Notes under the pieces: generated by a model
What the model was told of the DNA's origin: nothing
The model's database searches: none
The model's input: the letters and a program-made list of their open reading frames with translations, nothing else
From: Streptomyces sp. NRRL F-5630
Lineage (GTDB): Bacteria > Actinomycetota > Actinomycetes > Streptomycetales > Streptomycetaceae
Assembly (NCBI RefSeq): GCF_000719475.1
Contig: NZ_JOGO01000018.1
Span: 1 to 64,000 of the forward strand
Direction of reading: 5' to 3'
DNA length: 64,000 nt
Shown here: piece by piece, positions 25,767-34,213 of the stretch
Layout of the letters: each line of letters begins with the position of its first letter
Numbering within the stretch: position 1 is the first letter of the stretch
Translations under genes and position numbers: made by a program

Positions 25767-26909
25767 TCACGCCTGTCCGGCCGCCCAGGCCTCGGCCACC
25801 GCGCGGTCGGCCGCGCGCGTGTCGGCCCGCTCGCCCGTCGCCTCGGACCACGCGGTGGCGAGCGCCCGCAGGCTGTCGCGCACGACGTTCTCCGCCGCCA
25901 GCGGTCCGTAGTGGTTGACCCGGATCATCTCGGCCGCGAGCGCGCCGCCGCCCGCGGCGAGCGGGAGCGAGGGGTGCGCGGCGAGCGCCTTCGCGACGAG
26001 CGTGCCCGCGTCCGGGCCCGTCCCCGTCACGGGCACCCGGACCGTCGTCGCGACCGGCGCGGCGTCGCGTGCCTCGGTCACGTACGGGGTCAGCGGCGTC
26101 CCGAGCGCGGCGAGCCCCGCCCGGACCGCAGCCGCCGCGCGCGCGTGCCGCCCGCGCACGGCGTCGGGACCCTCGGCGGCGAACCGCTCCAGGCACGCTT
26201 CGAGCGCGAGCATCTCCAACTGGGCCGGGGCGTGCGGGAGCACCTTGCGGCCCGCGTCGATCCACCGGTGCTTCCAGTCGAGCAGCGAGAGGTACGAGCC
26301 GCGCGGGCCCGCCGGGTTCGCCTCCAGGCGCTCCCACGCGCGCGGGCTCAGCGCGGCCACCGAGACCCCGGCGGGGCCGCCGAGCGCCTTCTGCGCCCCG
26401 ATCACGCACAGGTCCACGCCCCACTCGGCGGGCAGCAGCGGCTCCGCGCCCACCGAGGCGACGGCGTCCAGCATGAGCAGCGCGCCGTGCTCCCGGACCA
26501 CCTCGCCGATCTCGGCGACCGGGTTCGTGTTGCCCGTCGCGGCCTCCGCGTGCACGAGCGACACGAAGTCCGTCTCCGGGTGCTCGCGCAGCGCCTCGCG
26601 CACCCGCGCCGCGCTCACCGCCGTGTCGAAGGGCACCGCGAGGTCGTGCACGGTGGCGCCGCAGTCGCGCAGCCAGTCGCCGAAGGTCTGCCCGTACGGG
26701 CCCGTCACGATGTTCAGCGCGACCGTCCCCGGACCGGCGGCGCCCCGGATGCACCCTTCGAGGGGCAGCAGCGCCTCGCCCTGCGTGACGACGAGTTCGT
26801 GCCCGCCGCTCCCGGGCGCGTCGAGCCCGAGCAGGGCGGCGACCTTGCGTTCGATCGCGGCGAAGTGGTGGGCGGTCAGGGGAGTGAGGTCAAGCAGGGG
26901 ATGTGTCAC
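25767..26909 (-). CDS. class V aminotransferase (serine-pyruvate/alanine-glyoxylate type)
   Basis: 380-residue PLP enzyme. GEALLPLEGCIRG near residue 45 fits the substrate-side loop, SLVHAEAATGNTNPV and LMLDAVASVG give the PLP Asp, and VIGAQKALGGPAG places the Schiff-base Lys at about 191. It probably interconverts small amino and oxo acids in the cytoplasm. The start is GTG at 26909, with AGAAAGAG upstream. It lies head-to-head with the amidohydrolase gene and immediately upstream of the ectoine operon on the same strand, though with its own likely terminator. Confidence 0.88.
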   Translation of the reverse strand: MTHPLLDLTPLTAHHFAAIERKVAALLGLDAPGSGGHELVVTQGEALLPLEGCIRGAAGPGTVALNIVTGPYGQTFGDWLRDCGATVHDLAVPFDTAVSAARVREALREHPETDFVSLVHAEAATGNTNPVAEIGEVVREHGALLMLDAVASVGAEPLLPAEWGVDLCVIGAQKALGGPAGVSVAALSPRAWERLEANPAGPRGSYLSLLDWKHRWIDAGRKVLPHAPAQLEMLALEACLERFAAEGPDAVRGRHARAAAAVRAGLAALGTPLTPYVTEARDAAPVATTVRVPVTGTGPDAGTLVAKALAAHPSLPLAAGGGALAAEMIRVNHYGPLAAENVVRDSLRALATAWSEATGERADTRAADRAVAEAWAAGQA

Positions 26910-27217
26910 GAGGTGGCTCTTTCTGCGTGTGCCGCGGGTGGTGCTCCAACGGGAGTGCGCGGCCTGCGGTGTTCCGCGGGTGGTTTCGGCGTGCGGCCGG
27001 CGTGGTGCGGGGACGGGTGGCCGTGCGCGCCGGTTGTGAGGGTACTCAGCGGGGCGCGGGGGAGCGGGCGGGGCAGGCCGCTCGCGGGGCGGTACCGCGA
27101 AGTCCCCCGCTCCCCGGGCGCGGCGCACACCCCTCCGGACGGACTCCGGGCCTGTCCGCCCCTCCCCGTCGTCGCCCGGCGGACGGGCGTTGACAGGCAG
27201 ACCCTAGGGTGCCGGTC
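26910..27217. other. 308-bp divergent promoter region
   Basis: Between the minus-strand aminotransferase and the plus-strand amidohydrolase. TAGGGT at 27205-27210 is 7 nt before the amidohydrolase ATG, suggesting a leaderless transcript. TTGACA at 27190-27195 is too close to it to be the -35 box of that promoter. No further feature recognised. Confidence 0.45.
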
Positions 27218-28321
27218 ATGAGTGACGTGAGCGAAGCGAAGCCGGTGCTGCGGGTGAAGGGGGCCGTGCTCGTCGGGCCCGAGGACGTGCGCGACGAGGT
27301 GTGGGTGGTCGGCGGGCGGGTCACCTTCACCGCCCCGGCCGGGGCGCGGGACGTGCGGACCGTCACGGGGTGGGCGCTGCCCGGGCTCGTGGACGCGCAC
27401 TGCCACGTCGGGCTCGACGCGCACGGCGCCGTGCCCGCCGAGGAAGCCGAGAAGCAGGCGCTCATCGAGCGGGACGCGGGCGCGCTGCTGCTCCGCGACG
27501 CGGGCTCGCCCTCCGACACGCGCTGGACGGACGCGCGCGAGGACCTGCCCCGCATCATCCGCGCCGGGCGCCACATCGCCCGTACCCGCCGCTACATCCG
27601 GAACTTCGCGCACGAGATCGAGCCCGAGGACCTCGTCGCCTTCGTGGCGCGCGAGGCACGGCGCGGCGACGGCTGGGTCAAGCTCGTCGGCGACTGGATC
27701 GACCGCGAGGAGGGCGACCTGGCGGCCTGCTGGCCGCGCGGCGCCGTCGAGGCGGCGATCGCCGAGGCGCACCGGCTCGGCGCCCGCGTCACCGCGCACT
27801 GCTTCGCCGAGGACTCGCTCGCCGACCTCGTCGAGGCGGGCATCGACTGCGTCGAGCACGCGACGGGGCTCACCGAGGACACCATCCCGCTCTTCGCCGG
27901 GCGCGGCGTCGCGATCGTCCCGACCCTCGTCAACATCGCGACGTTCCCGCGCCTCGCGGACGGCGGCGAGGCCCGGTTCCCCCGCTGGTCGGCCCACATG
28001 CGCCGCCTCCACGCCCGCCGCTACGAGACGGTGCGCGCCGCCTACGACGCGGGCGTCCCGGTCTTCACCGGCACCGACGCGGGCGGCAGCCTCCCGCACG
28101 GCCTCATCGGCGCGGAGGTGGCCGAGCTGGTCCGGGCGGGCCTGCCGCCGCTCGCGGCCCTCTCCGCCGCCGTCTGGAACGCCCGCGCCTGGCTCGGCAG
28201 GCCCGGCCTGGAGGAGGGCGCCCCGGCGGACCTCGTGGTCTACGAGAGCGACCCGCGCGCCGACGTACGGGTCCTGACGGCGCCTCGGCGCGTGGTCATG
28301 TCGGGCCGTGTGGTCGCGTAG
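27218..28321 (+). CDS. amidohydrolase-family metal-dependent hydrolase
   Basis: 367 residues with the amidohydrolase superfamily metal ligands: HCH in GLVDAHCHVGLD (residues about 60-70), a lysine in GWVKLVGDW that could be the bridging residue, histidines in VTAHCF and CVEHATG, and Asp in TGTDAGGS. The C-terminal beta segment (GAPADLVVYESDPRADVRVL) is the usual imidazolonepropionase/prolidase-like cap. Cytoplasmic. The substrate could be a cyclic amide or an N-acyl compound; not assignable. ATG at 27218 preferred; GTG at 27209 is in frame. No ribosome-binding site is visible, so the transcript may be leaderless. Confidence 0.9.
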   Translation: MSDVSEAKPVLRVKGAVLVGPEDVRDEVWVVGGRVTFTAPAGARDVRTVTGWALPGLVDAHCHVGLDAHGAVPAEEAEKQALIERDAGALLLRDAGSPSDTRWTDAREDLPRIIRAGRHIARTRRYIRNFAHEIEPEDLVAFVAREARRGDGWVKLVGDWIDREEGDLAACWPRGAVEAAIAEAHRLGARVTAHCFAEDSLADLVEAGIDCVEHATGLTEDTIPLFAGRGVAIVPTLVNIATFPRLADGGEARFPRWSAHMRRLHARRYETVRAAYDAGVPVFTGTDAGGSLPHGLIGAEVAELVRAGLPPLAALSAAVWNARAWLGRPGLEEGAPADLVVYESDPRADVRVLTAPRRVVMSGRVVA

Positions 28322-28614
28322 CGGACGGCGCTCCCCGCATCTCAGGGGCGCGTGAGGAGCCGTCGAGGGCGCGCGAGGAGCGGCCGAGCGCCCCTCCTCG
28401 CGGGGGAGGCACCGCTGTGACGTGGGCGAACGCGTGCGCAGCAGAGCGATTCCTTTTTCGAACACCATGCCGGAAACCACCCTTTGGGGTGAACGTGCTG
28501 CGGTAAGCGGTTCTTTCACCCTCGTTCCGCGAGGATTCCCGCATCGAGGCCGCCGGCCCCCGTGTCCCCGGGACGCGCCGGCGGCTCCATGTCTCTTGTG
28601 GGGGTAACACCGCT

Positions 28615-29595
28615 GTGAACAGCACCACCTTCGGCCTGCCCGTGCGCCGTCTCGCCGCCGCCACCACGGCCGCGCTCCTCGTCGGCGCGCCCGCCGTGCT
28701 CACCGCCGCGGGCACCGCGCACGCCACCGAGGGCCACGGGGGGAAGTCCGGCGCCGTCGTCCTGCGCACCGGGCTCGACGTCTCCCTGCTGAAGAAGACC
28801 GTCGACGTGCCGCTCAACGTCTCGCTCAACGAGGTGAGCGCCCCCGGCGACGCCGACAAGACCGCGCTCACCGCCACACTCGACGGTGTGGACCAGGGCC
28901 GCCCCTTCCGCGTCCTCGACGCCCGCGTCGCCCAGGCGAAGGCCACCGCCGACGGGCACAGGGCCGAGGGCTCCACCACCCTCGTGGGCGCCCGCGTCCA
29001 CGTCCCCGGGCTCCCGCTCCTCTCGCTCATCGAAGTCGAGAAGGTCACCTCGAAGGCCGTGTGCGAGGCCGGGCGGCACCCCGTGGCCGAGGCGAACGTC
29101 CTCGGCGACGTCAAGGTGCTCGGCAAGACCGTGAGCCTGTCCGCGGGCGGCACCACGCGGGTCGAGGTCCCCGGCGTCGGCGAGGTCACCCTCGACCTCT
29201 CCCGGCGCACCACCAGCGCCACCACGGCCGCCGCCGCGGCACTGGAGCTGAAGGTCTCGGTCGACCCGCTCAAGCTCGGCGTCGCCCAGGTCGAGGGCAC
29301 CGTCACGCTCGCCGGAGCCACCTGCGAGACCCCGAAGACGGAGGACACCCCCGCCTCCGAGCCGCCCGCCGCGAGCCCCTCCCCGGCCGCGCACGGCGAC
29401 ACGGGCACGAAGAGCAACGGCGGCAAGGGCGGCGAGGTGACCACCGCCGCGGGCTCCGACGACGGCGAGAACCTCGCCGAGACCGGCGGCAGCTCGGCGA
29501 CCCCCTACCTCGCGGGCGGCGCCGCCGTCCTCCTCGTGGGCGGCGCGGGCGCCGTCTGGTTCGCGCGCACCCGCCGCGCCGCACGCGGTCACTGA
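28615..29595 (+). CDS. secreted LAETG-anchored surface protein
   Basis: 326-residue cell-surface protein. A signal peptide (RRLAAATTAALLVGAPAVLTAAGTAHA) ends near residue 37. The mature beta-rich domain has two cysteines (about 145 and 239) that may form a disulfide. A Pro/Ser/Gly-rich spacer follows, then the sorting motif LAETG, a hydrophobic segment (AAVLLVGGAGAVWFA) and the basic tail RTRRAARGH. LAxTG is the motif used by class E sortases of Streptomyces, so it should be covalently attached to peptidoglycan. Start GTG at 28615 after GGGGG. Role in the envelope unknown. Confidence 0.92.
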   Translation: MNSTTFGLPVRRLAAATTAALLVGAPAVLTAAGTAHATEGHGGKSGAVVLRTGLDVSLLKKTVDVPLNVSLNEVSAPGDADKTALTATLDGVDQGRPFRVLDARVAQAKATADGHRAEGSTTLVGARVHVPGLPLLSLIEVEKVTSKAVCEAGRHPVAEANVLGDVKVLGKTVSLSAGGTTRVEVPGVGEVTLDLSRRTTSATTAAAAALELKVSVDPLKLGVAQVEGTVTLAGATCETPKTEDTPASEPPAASPSPAAHGDTGTKSNGGKGGEVTTAAGSDDGENLAETGGSSATPYLAGGAAVLLVGGAGAVWFARTRRAARGH

Positions 29596-29692
29596 CACCG
29601 CGCGGGAGCGGGGCGGGCCGGCCCACCGGCCCCTCCCGCTCCCGCGCCACCGCACCCGCGGGCCACCGGGGACCGGGCTCGCTCGCGGCACC

Positions 29693-31102
29693 TCAGCCCG
29701 CCAGAACCCCCCGCGCCGCGGCCAGGAACCGCTCGCTCGTGCCCCGGTCCCGCACCGCTACGCGCAGCCACTCGTCGCCGAGCCCGGGGAACGTGTCCCC
29801 GCGCCGCACCGCCCACCCCGCGGCCCGCAGCCGCTCCCGTACCCGTGCGGCCTCCGGCAGCCGCACCAGCAGGAACGACGCCGCCGCCGGGCCCACCACA
29901 CGCGCCCCCGGCAGCTCCGCGAGTCCCGCCGCGAGGAAGTCCCTGTCGGCCGCGAGGGCCCGCGCCACCGCCTCCGCCTCCGCGAGCGCGGCGGGCGCCG
30001 AGCACGCCTCGGCCGCCACGAGCGCGGGCGTCGAGACCGGCCACAGGGGCTGCGCCCGCGCGAGCGGGGCGAGCGCCTGGGGCGCGCCGAGCACGTAGCC
30101 GATCCGCAGCCCCGCGAGTCCCCACGTCTTCGTGAGGCTCCGCAGCACGAGGAGCCCGGGGACGTCCGTGCGCGAGGCGAGCGATTCGCGCTCGCCCGGC
30201 ACCGTGTCGACGAACGCCTCGTCCACGACGAGCGTCCGCCCCGGCCGCGCGAGCGAGGCGATCACGTCCGCCGGGTGCAGCACCGACGTCGGGTTCGTCG
30301 GGTTCCCGAGCACCACCAGATCGGCGTCCTCGGGCACGAGCGCCGGATCGAGCCGGAAGCCGTCCTCCTCGCGCAACACCACCCGCTCCACCACGTGCCC
30401 CGCCGCGCGCAGCGCCGCCTCCGGCTCCGTGAACTGCGGGTGCACGACGACGGGGCGCCGCACCGGAAGCGTGCGCGCCAGCAGCACGAAGGCCTCCGCC
30501 GCCCCCGCCGTGAGCAGCACCCGCTCCGGCGGCAGCCCGTGCCGGGCAGCGACCGCCGCGCGCGCCGCCCGGTCGTCCGGGTACGCGGCGAGAGAGCCGA
30601 GCGCGTCCGCGAGCCGCTCCCGCAGCCACGCGGGCGGGGTCCCCGCGCGCACGTTCACCGCGAGATCCGTGAGCCCCGCCCCGCGCACCTCCGCGTCCCC
30701 GTGGTGGCGCAGCTCGTACGGCATGACACCTTCCTCCCGTGGGTCCTCCGCCACGGCGCACGTCGCCCGCGCGGACTTCTGTTTCGCCACGAGCAGCCGC
30801 CCCCGGGCCCCCGCCTCCGCGAGCGCCGCCGCCTCGGCGACCGACGCGGTGCCGAGCGCGGCGCGCGCCGGGCCCGAGGGGCTGGGCACACGGACCGAGG
30901 CCAGCTCGTCCGGCGCGTACGCCCGTACCGGCACGCCGAGCCGCGCCGCGAGCGCCAGGACGGCGGGCTCGCCCGCGCGCCGGTCGACGGTCGCCACCGC
31001 CCGTACGCGCGCGAGCGGCAACCCGGCGGCGCCGAGCGCCCCCCGCACCAGTGCCTCGATCTCCGTGCCCGTCGCGCCCGAGGCCGCGCCGACCCCCACC
31101 AC
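29693..31102 (-). CDS. cobC: CobE/CbiG-C domain fused to CobC-type PLP aminotransferase
   Basis: One uninterrupted frame encodes two cobalamin functions. Residues about 1-125 match CobE/CbiG C-terminal domains (VVGVGAASGATGTEIEALV, then ALAARLGVPVRAY). From MPYELRHHGDAE onward follows a class I/II aminotransferase of the CobC/CobD (threonine-phosphate decarboxylase) type, with VLGNPTNPTSVLHP, VVDEAFVD and SLTKTWGLAGLRIGY (Schiff-base Lys). The internal ATG at 30724 has a strong ribosome-binding site (GGGAGGAAGG), so a separate CobC of about 343 residues could also be made. The GTG at 31102 or 31099 was taken as the outer start; no good ribosome-binding site precedes it. Last gene of the minus-strand cobalamin block. 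Confidence 0.82.
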   Translation of the reverse strand: MVGVGAASGATGTEIEALVRGALGAAGLPLARVRAVATVDRRAGEPAVLALAARLGVPVRAYAPDELASVRVPSPSGPARAALGTASVAEAAALAEAGARGRLLVAKQKSARATCAVAEDPREEGVMPYELRHHGDAEVRGAGLTDLAVNVRAGTPPAWLRERLADALGSLAAYPDDRAARAAVAARHGLPPERVLLTAGAAEAFVLLARTLPVRRPVVVHPQFTEPEAALRAAGHVVERVVLREEDGFRLDPALVPEDADLVVLGNPTNPTSVLHPADVIASLARPGRTLVVDEAFVDTVPGERESLASRTDVPGLLVLRSLTKTWGLAGLRIGYVLGAPQALAPLARAQPLWPVSTPALVAAEACSAPAALAEAEAVARALAADRDFLAAGLAELPGARVVGPAAASFLLVRLPEAARVRERLRAAGWAVRRGDTFPGLGDEWLRVAVRDRGTSERFLAAARGVLAG

Positions 31103-31147
31103 GAGCGACGAGGTGCGGCGCGGGGCCCGGTCCGCTAGCAAAGAGGC

Positions 31148-31876
31148 ATGGTCGTGCTCGTGGCCCTCGGCTCCTTCGTGATGACGCTGGTCGGCGGCTG
31201 GGCCGCGCACCACGTCACCGACCGGCGCCACCTCGTCCTCGGCTTCGCGGGCGGGCTCATGCTCGGCGTCGTCGGGCTCGACCTGCTCCCCGAGGCCATC
31301 GAGGGCGCGGGGCGGCACGTGTGGGGCGTGCCCGCCGCGCTGCTCCTCTTCGTCGCGGGCTTCCTCACGGCGCACGTCGTCGAACGCCTCCTCGCGCTGC
31401 GCCGCGCCGCCCACGGCGCGAAGAACCCCGAGCAGGTCCCGCAGGTCGGCATCGGCGCCGCCGCGGCGATGGTCGGGCACAGCGTCGCCGACGGCATCGC
31501 GATCGGCGCCTCGTTCCAGGTCGGCGAGGCGATCGGCTTCGCCGTCGCGCTCGCGGTCGTCAGCCACGACTTCGCGGACGGCTTCAACACGTACACGCTC
31601 ACGCGTGCCACGGGAAACGCCCGCCGCAAGGCGTTCGCGATGCTCGGCGCCGACGCCGTCGCCCCCGTGGCGGGCGCCGCGTCCACGCTCCTGTTCACCA
31701 TTCCGGGCGAAGCCCTCGCCTGTTACCTCGGCTTCTTCGGAGGCGTCCTGCTCTACATCGCCGCCGCCGAGATCCTCCCCGAGGCCAGCCACAGCCACCC
31801 GGCCCGCTCCACCCTGCTGTGCACGGTCGCGGGCGTCGCGCTGATGTGGCTCGTCATCGGCCTGGCGGGGGAGTAG
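31148..31876 (+). CDS. ZIP-family metal transporter
   Basis: 242-residue membrane protein with about eight hydrophobic segments and the ZIP metal-binding helices MVGHSVADGIAIGASF and VSHDFADGFNTYTL. It is embedded, in opposite orientation, among cobalamin genes, so cobalt or zinc import is a reasonable inference, though ZIP substrates cannot be told from this sequence. The ATG at 31148 is close to AAAGAGG (1 nt spacing); GTG at 31154 has better spacing. Its promoter would overlap the start of the CobE domain on the other strand. Confidence 0.88.
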   Translation: MVVLVALGSFVMTLVGGWAAHHVTDRRHLVLGFAGGLMLGVVGLDLLPEAIEGAGRHVWGVPAALLLFVAGFLTAHVVERLLALRRAAHGAKNPEQVPQVGIGAAAAMVGHSVADGIAIGASFQVGEAIGFAVALAVVSHDFADGFNTYTLTRATGNARRKAFAMLGADAVAPVAGAASTLLFTIPGEALACYLGFFGGVLLYIAAAEILPEASHSHPARSTLLCTVAGVALMWLVIGLAGE

Positions 31877-32043
31877 CGGGGACGACGCCGGGCCCGGGCG
31901 CGCTGGGACGGGCGCGGGGCGCTCCACGCTCCGGGGGCGCCCCTCCTCCCGTACGGGACGTCCCTCCGCGTGGACGGGATGCCCCTCCGCGCGGACGGGA
32001 CGCTCGCCGGGTACCGCTCCCTCGCTCCCCGCCCGGCCCGCGC

Positions 32044-33438
32044 TCATCCCGCCCCCCGTCCCGCCTCCGCGGCCCGCCGCACGAACCGTGCCGCGGCCTC
32101 GGGGAGGCCCGCCGGGTGGGTGTGCAGGTAGCTCGCGTGCACCGCGTCCCGGACGAAGCCCTCCACGCGGGCGCGCGGCTGCCGCAGCCCCCACGCCGGG
32201 GCCGGGCCCGCGCCCGGCTCGATCGCCGTGCGGTGGAACTCGTGCCCCCGCGTCCGCGTCCCCGCCGCCGCCACCGCGCTGTCGCCCACCGCGACCGCCT
32301 CGCGGTAACCGAGCGTCAGACGGTCCGTCATGCGCGCGTCCGCGTCGAGTACCCCGCACATCGGTGCCCCGTCGAGCGAGCGCGCCAGATACAGCAGCCC
32401 CGCGCACTCCGCCCACACGGGGCCGCCCGCCCGCGCGAGGCCCGCGACGGCCGCGCGCAGCGGCGCGTTCGCTGCCAGCTCGGGCGCGTACACCTCGGGG
32501 AAGCCCCCGCCGACGACGAAGGCGCGCGTCCCCTCGGGCAGCTCCTCGGCCCGCAGCGGGTCGAGGGTCACGACCTCCGCGCCCGCCGCCGTCAGCGCCT
32601 CGGCCTGCTCCGCGTACGAGAACGTGAACGCGGGCCCGCCCGCGACCGCCACGACGGGCCGCCCGCCGGGCGGTACCGGGGCGGGCGGCGGCTGCCACGG
32701 CACCGCGCTCCGCGTCGCGGCGGAGTGGGCGAGGCGGAGCAGCGCGGGCAGGTCGCAACCGGCCCGTACGTGCTCCGCGAGCGCGGCGACCGCGTCGAGC
32801 GCCTCCGTACGCCGCTCGGCCGCCGGGACGAGCCCGAGGTGCCGCGAGGGCGTGGACAGCTCCTTCGCCCGGCGCAGCACGCCGAGCACCGGCACACCCG
32901 CCTCGTCGAGCGCGGCCCGCAGCAACTCCTCGTGCCGGTCCGAACCGACCTTGTTGAGGATCACCCCGCCGATCCGCACCTCCGGGTCGAAGGAGGCGAA
33001 GCCGTGCACGAGCGCCGCGACGGAGCGCGACTGCGCCGAGGCGTCCACGACGAGCACGACGGGCGCCCCGAGCACCTTCGCGACCTGCGCGGTCGACGCC
33101 AGCTCACCCTGCCCCGCGGCACCGTCGTACAGCCCCATGACGCCCTCGACCACGGCGAGGTCCGCTCCGCGCGAGCCGTGCGCGAAGAGCGGCGGGAGCG
33201 CGTCGGTGCCGCACAGGTACGCGTCGAGATTGCGGCCGGGCCGCCCCGTCGCGAGCGCGTGGTACCCCGGGTCGATGTAGTCGGGCCCCACCTTGTGCGG
33301 CGACACGGAGAGCCCGGCGGCGCGGAAGGCCGCCATGAGCCCGGTCGCGACGGTCGTCTTGCCGCTGCTGGAGGAGGGCGCGGCGACGACGAGCCGGGGC
33401 GGGAGGGGGAGCGGGGCGGAGCTGGACGGCGGGGTCAT
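32044..33438 (-). CDS. cobB: cobyrinate a,c-diamide synthase CobB
   Basis: 464 residues. ATP- and glutamine-dependent amidation of cobyrinic acid (or hydrogenobyrinate) at the a and c carboxylates. N-terminal P-loop APSSSSGKTT (residues 20-29), KVGPDYIDPGYH substrate motif, and C-terminal class I glutamine amidotransferase-like domain with nucleophile Cys in VWAECAGLLYL and His in YLHTHPAG. It lies 175 bp downstream of cobO; the spacer holds a hairpin. Confidence 0.95.
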   Translation of the reverse strand: MTPPSSSAPLPLPPRLVVAAPSSSSGKTTVATGLMAAFRAAGLSVSPHKVGPDYIDPGYHALATGRPGRNLDAYLCGTDALPPLFAHGSRGADLAVVEGVMGLYDGAAGQGELASTAQVAKVLGAPVVLVVDASAQSRSVAALVHGFASFDPEVRIGGVILNKVGSDRHEELLRAALDEAGVPVLGVLRRAKELSTPSRHLGLVPAAERRTEALDAVAALAEHVRAGCDLPALLRLAHSAATRSAVPWQPPPAPVPPGGRPVVAVAGGPAFTFSYAEQAEALTAAGAEVVTLDPLRAEELPEGTRAFVVGGGFPEVYAPELAANAPLRAAVAGLARAGGPVWAECAGLLYLARSLDGAPMCGVLDADARMTDRLTLGYREAVAVGDSAVAAAGTRTRGHEFHRTAIEPGAGPAPAWGLRQPRARVEGFVRDAVHASYLHTHPAGLPEAAARFVRRAAEAGRGAG

Positions 33439-33552
33439 CGTGTGCTGCTTTCAAGGCCCGGTGCCTGGGGCCCGGGAGGGCGGACGGGTGGTACGGAACG
33501 GGGGCGCCTCACGGCCTTACGGCGGCGGGCGGGGGCGCGGGGGCGACGGGGC

Positions 33553-33574
33553 GAGGCCGGGCACCCGGCCCCTC
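33553..33574 (-). promoter_or_regulatory. intercistronic hairpin between cobO and cobB
   Basis: GAGGCCGGG pairs with CCCGGCCCCTC (one bulge) around a 2-nt loop, about 40 nt after the cobO stop. It may reduce read-through into cobB or protect the upstream mRNA. Confidence 0.45.
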
Positions 33575-33613
33575 CTCAGCCCGCGCGGCCCCCGCCCCGT
33601 CCCGGTAGGAACG

Positions 33614-34213
33614 TCACCACTCGATGCCCCGCTGCCCCTTCTGCCCCGCGTCCATCGGGTGCTTGACCTTCGTCATCTCGGTCACGAGGTCCGCCGCGTC
33701 GATCAGCTCCGGCGGCGCGTTGCGCCCGGTGACGACGACGTGCTGGTTGCCGGGGCGGGTCCGCAGGGTCTCGACGACCTCGGCGGTGTCGATCCAGCCC
33801 CAGTGCAGCGGGTACGCGAACTCGTCGAGCACGTACAGCTTGTACGTCTCGGCGGCGAGATCCCGTTTGACCTGCTCCCAGCCCTCGCGGGCCTTGTCCT
33901 CGTTGGAGTCCTGGCCGTCGCGCTGCACCCAGGACCAGCCTTCGCCCATCTTGTGCCAGGCGACCGTGCCGCCCTCGCCCGAGGCCCCGAGCACGCGCAG
34001 CGCGTTCTCCTCGCCGACCTTCCACTTCGCCGACTTGACGAACTGGAACACCCCGATCGGCCACCCCTGGTTCCAGGCCCGCAGCGCGAGCCCGAAGGCG
34101 GCCGTCGACTTGCCCTTGCCCGGGCCCGTGTGGACCGCGAGGAGCGGCCTGTTGCGGCGCTGCCGCGTCGTCATCCCGTCGTCCGGCACGACGGCCGGCT
34201 GTCCCTGCGGCAT
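33614..34213 (-). CDS. cobO: cob(I)yrinic acid a,c-diamide adenosyltransferase CobO
   Basis: 199 residues, CobA/CobO family. P-loop GPGKGKST (30-37) near the start, then FQFVKSAKWKVGEENAL and the conserved VVVTGRNAPPELIDAADLVTEM, and the C-terminal HPMDAGQKGQRGIEW that is diagnostic of the family. It transfers the adenosyl group from ATP to Co(I) corrinoid. The ATG overlaps the chelatase stop by one base (TAATG) with GGAGGGC upstream. Confidence 0.96.
   Translation of the reverse strand: MPQGQPAVVPDDGMTTRQRRNRPLLAVHTGPGKGKSTAAFGLALRAWNQGWPIGVFQFVKSAKWKVGEENALRVLGASGEGGTVAWHKMGEGWSWVQRDGQDSNEDKAREGWEQVKRDLAAETYKLYVLDEFAYPLHWGWIDTAEVVETLRTRPGNQHVVVTGRNAPPELIDAADLVTEMTKVKHPMDAGQKGQRGIEW

Noticed and set aside
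25624..25911. Plus-strand frame starting MSCKICGEHF beside the AT-rich island
   Set aside because: Ribosome-binding site is too close to the start, and most of the frame is antisense to the aminotransferase.
28488..28530. GGGTGAA/TTCACCC inverted repeat before the LAETG protein gene
   Set aside because: Only 7-bp arms separated by about 20 nt; too weak to call an operator.
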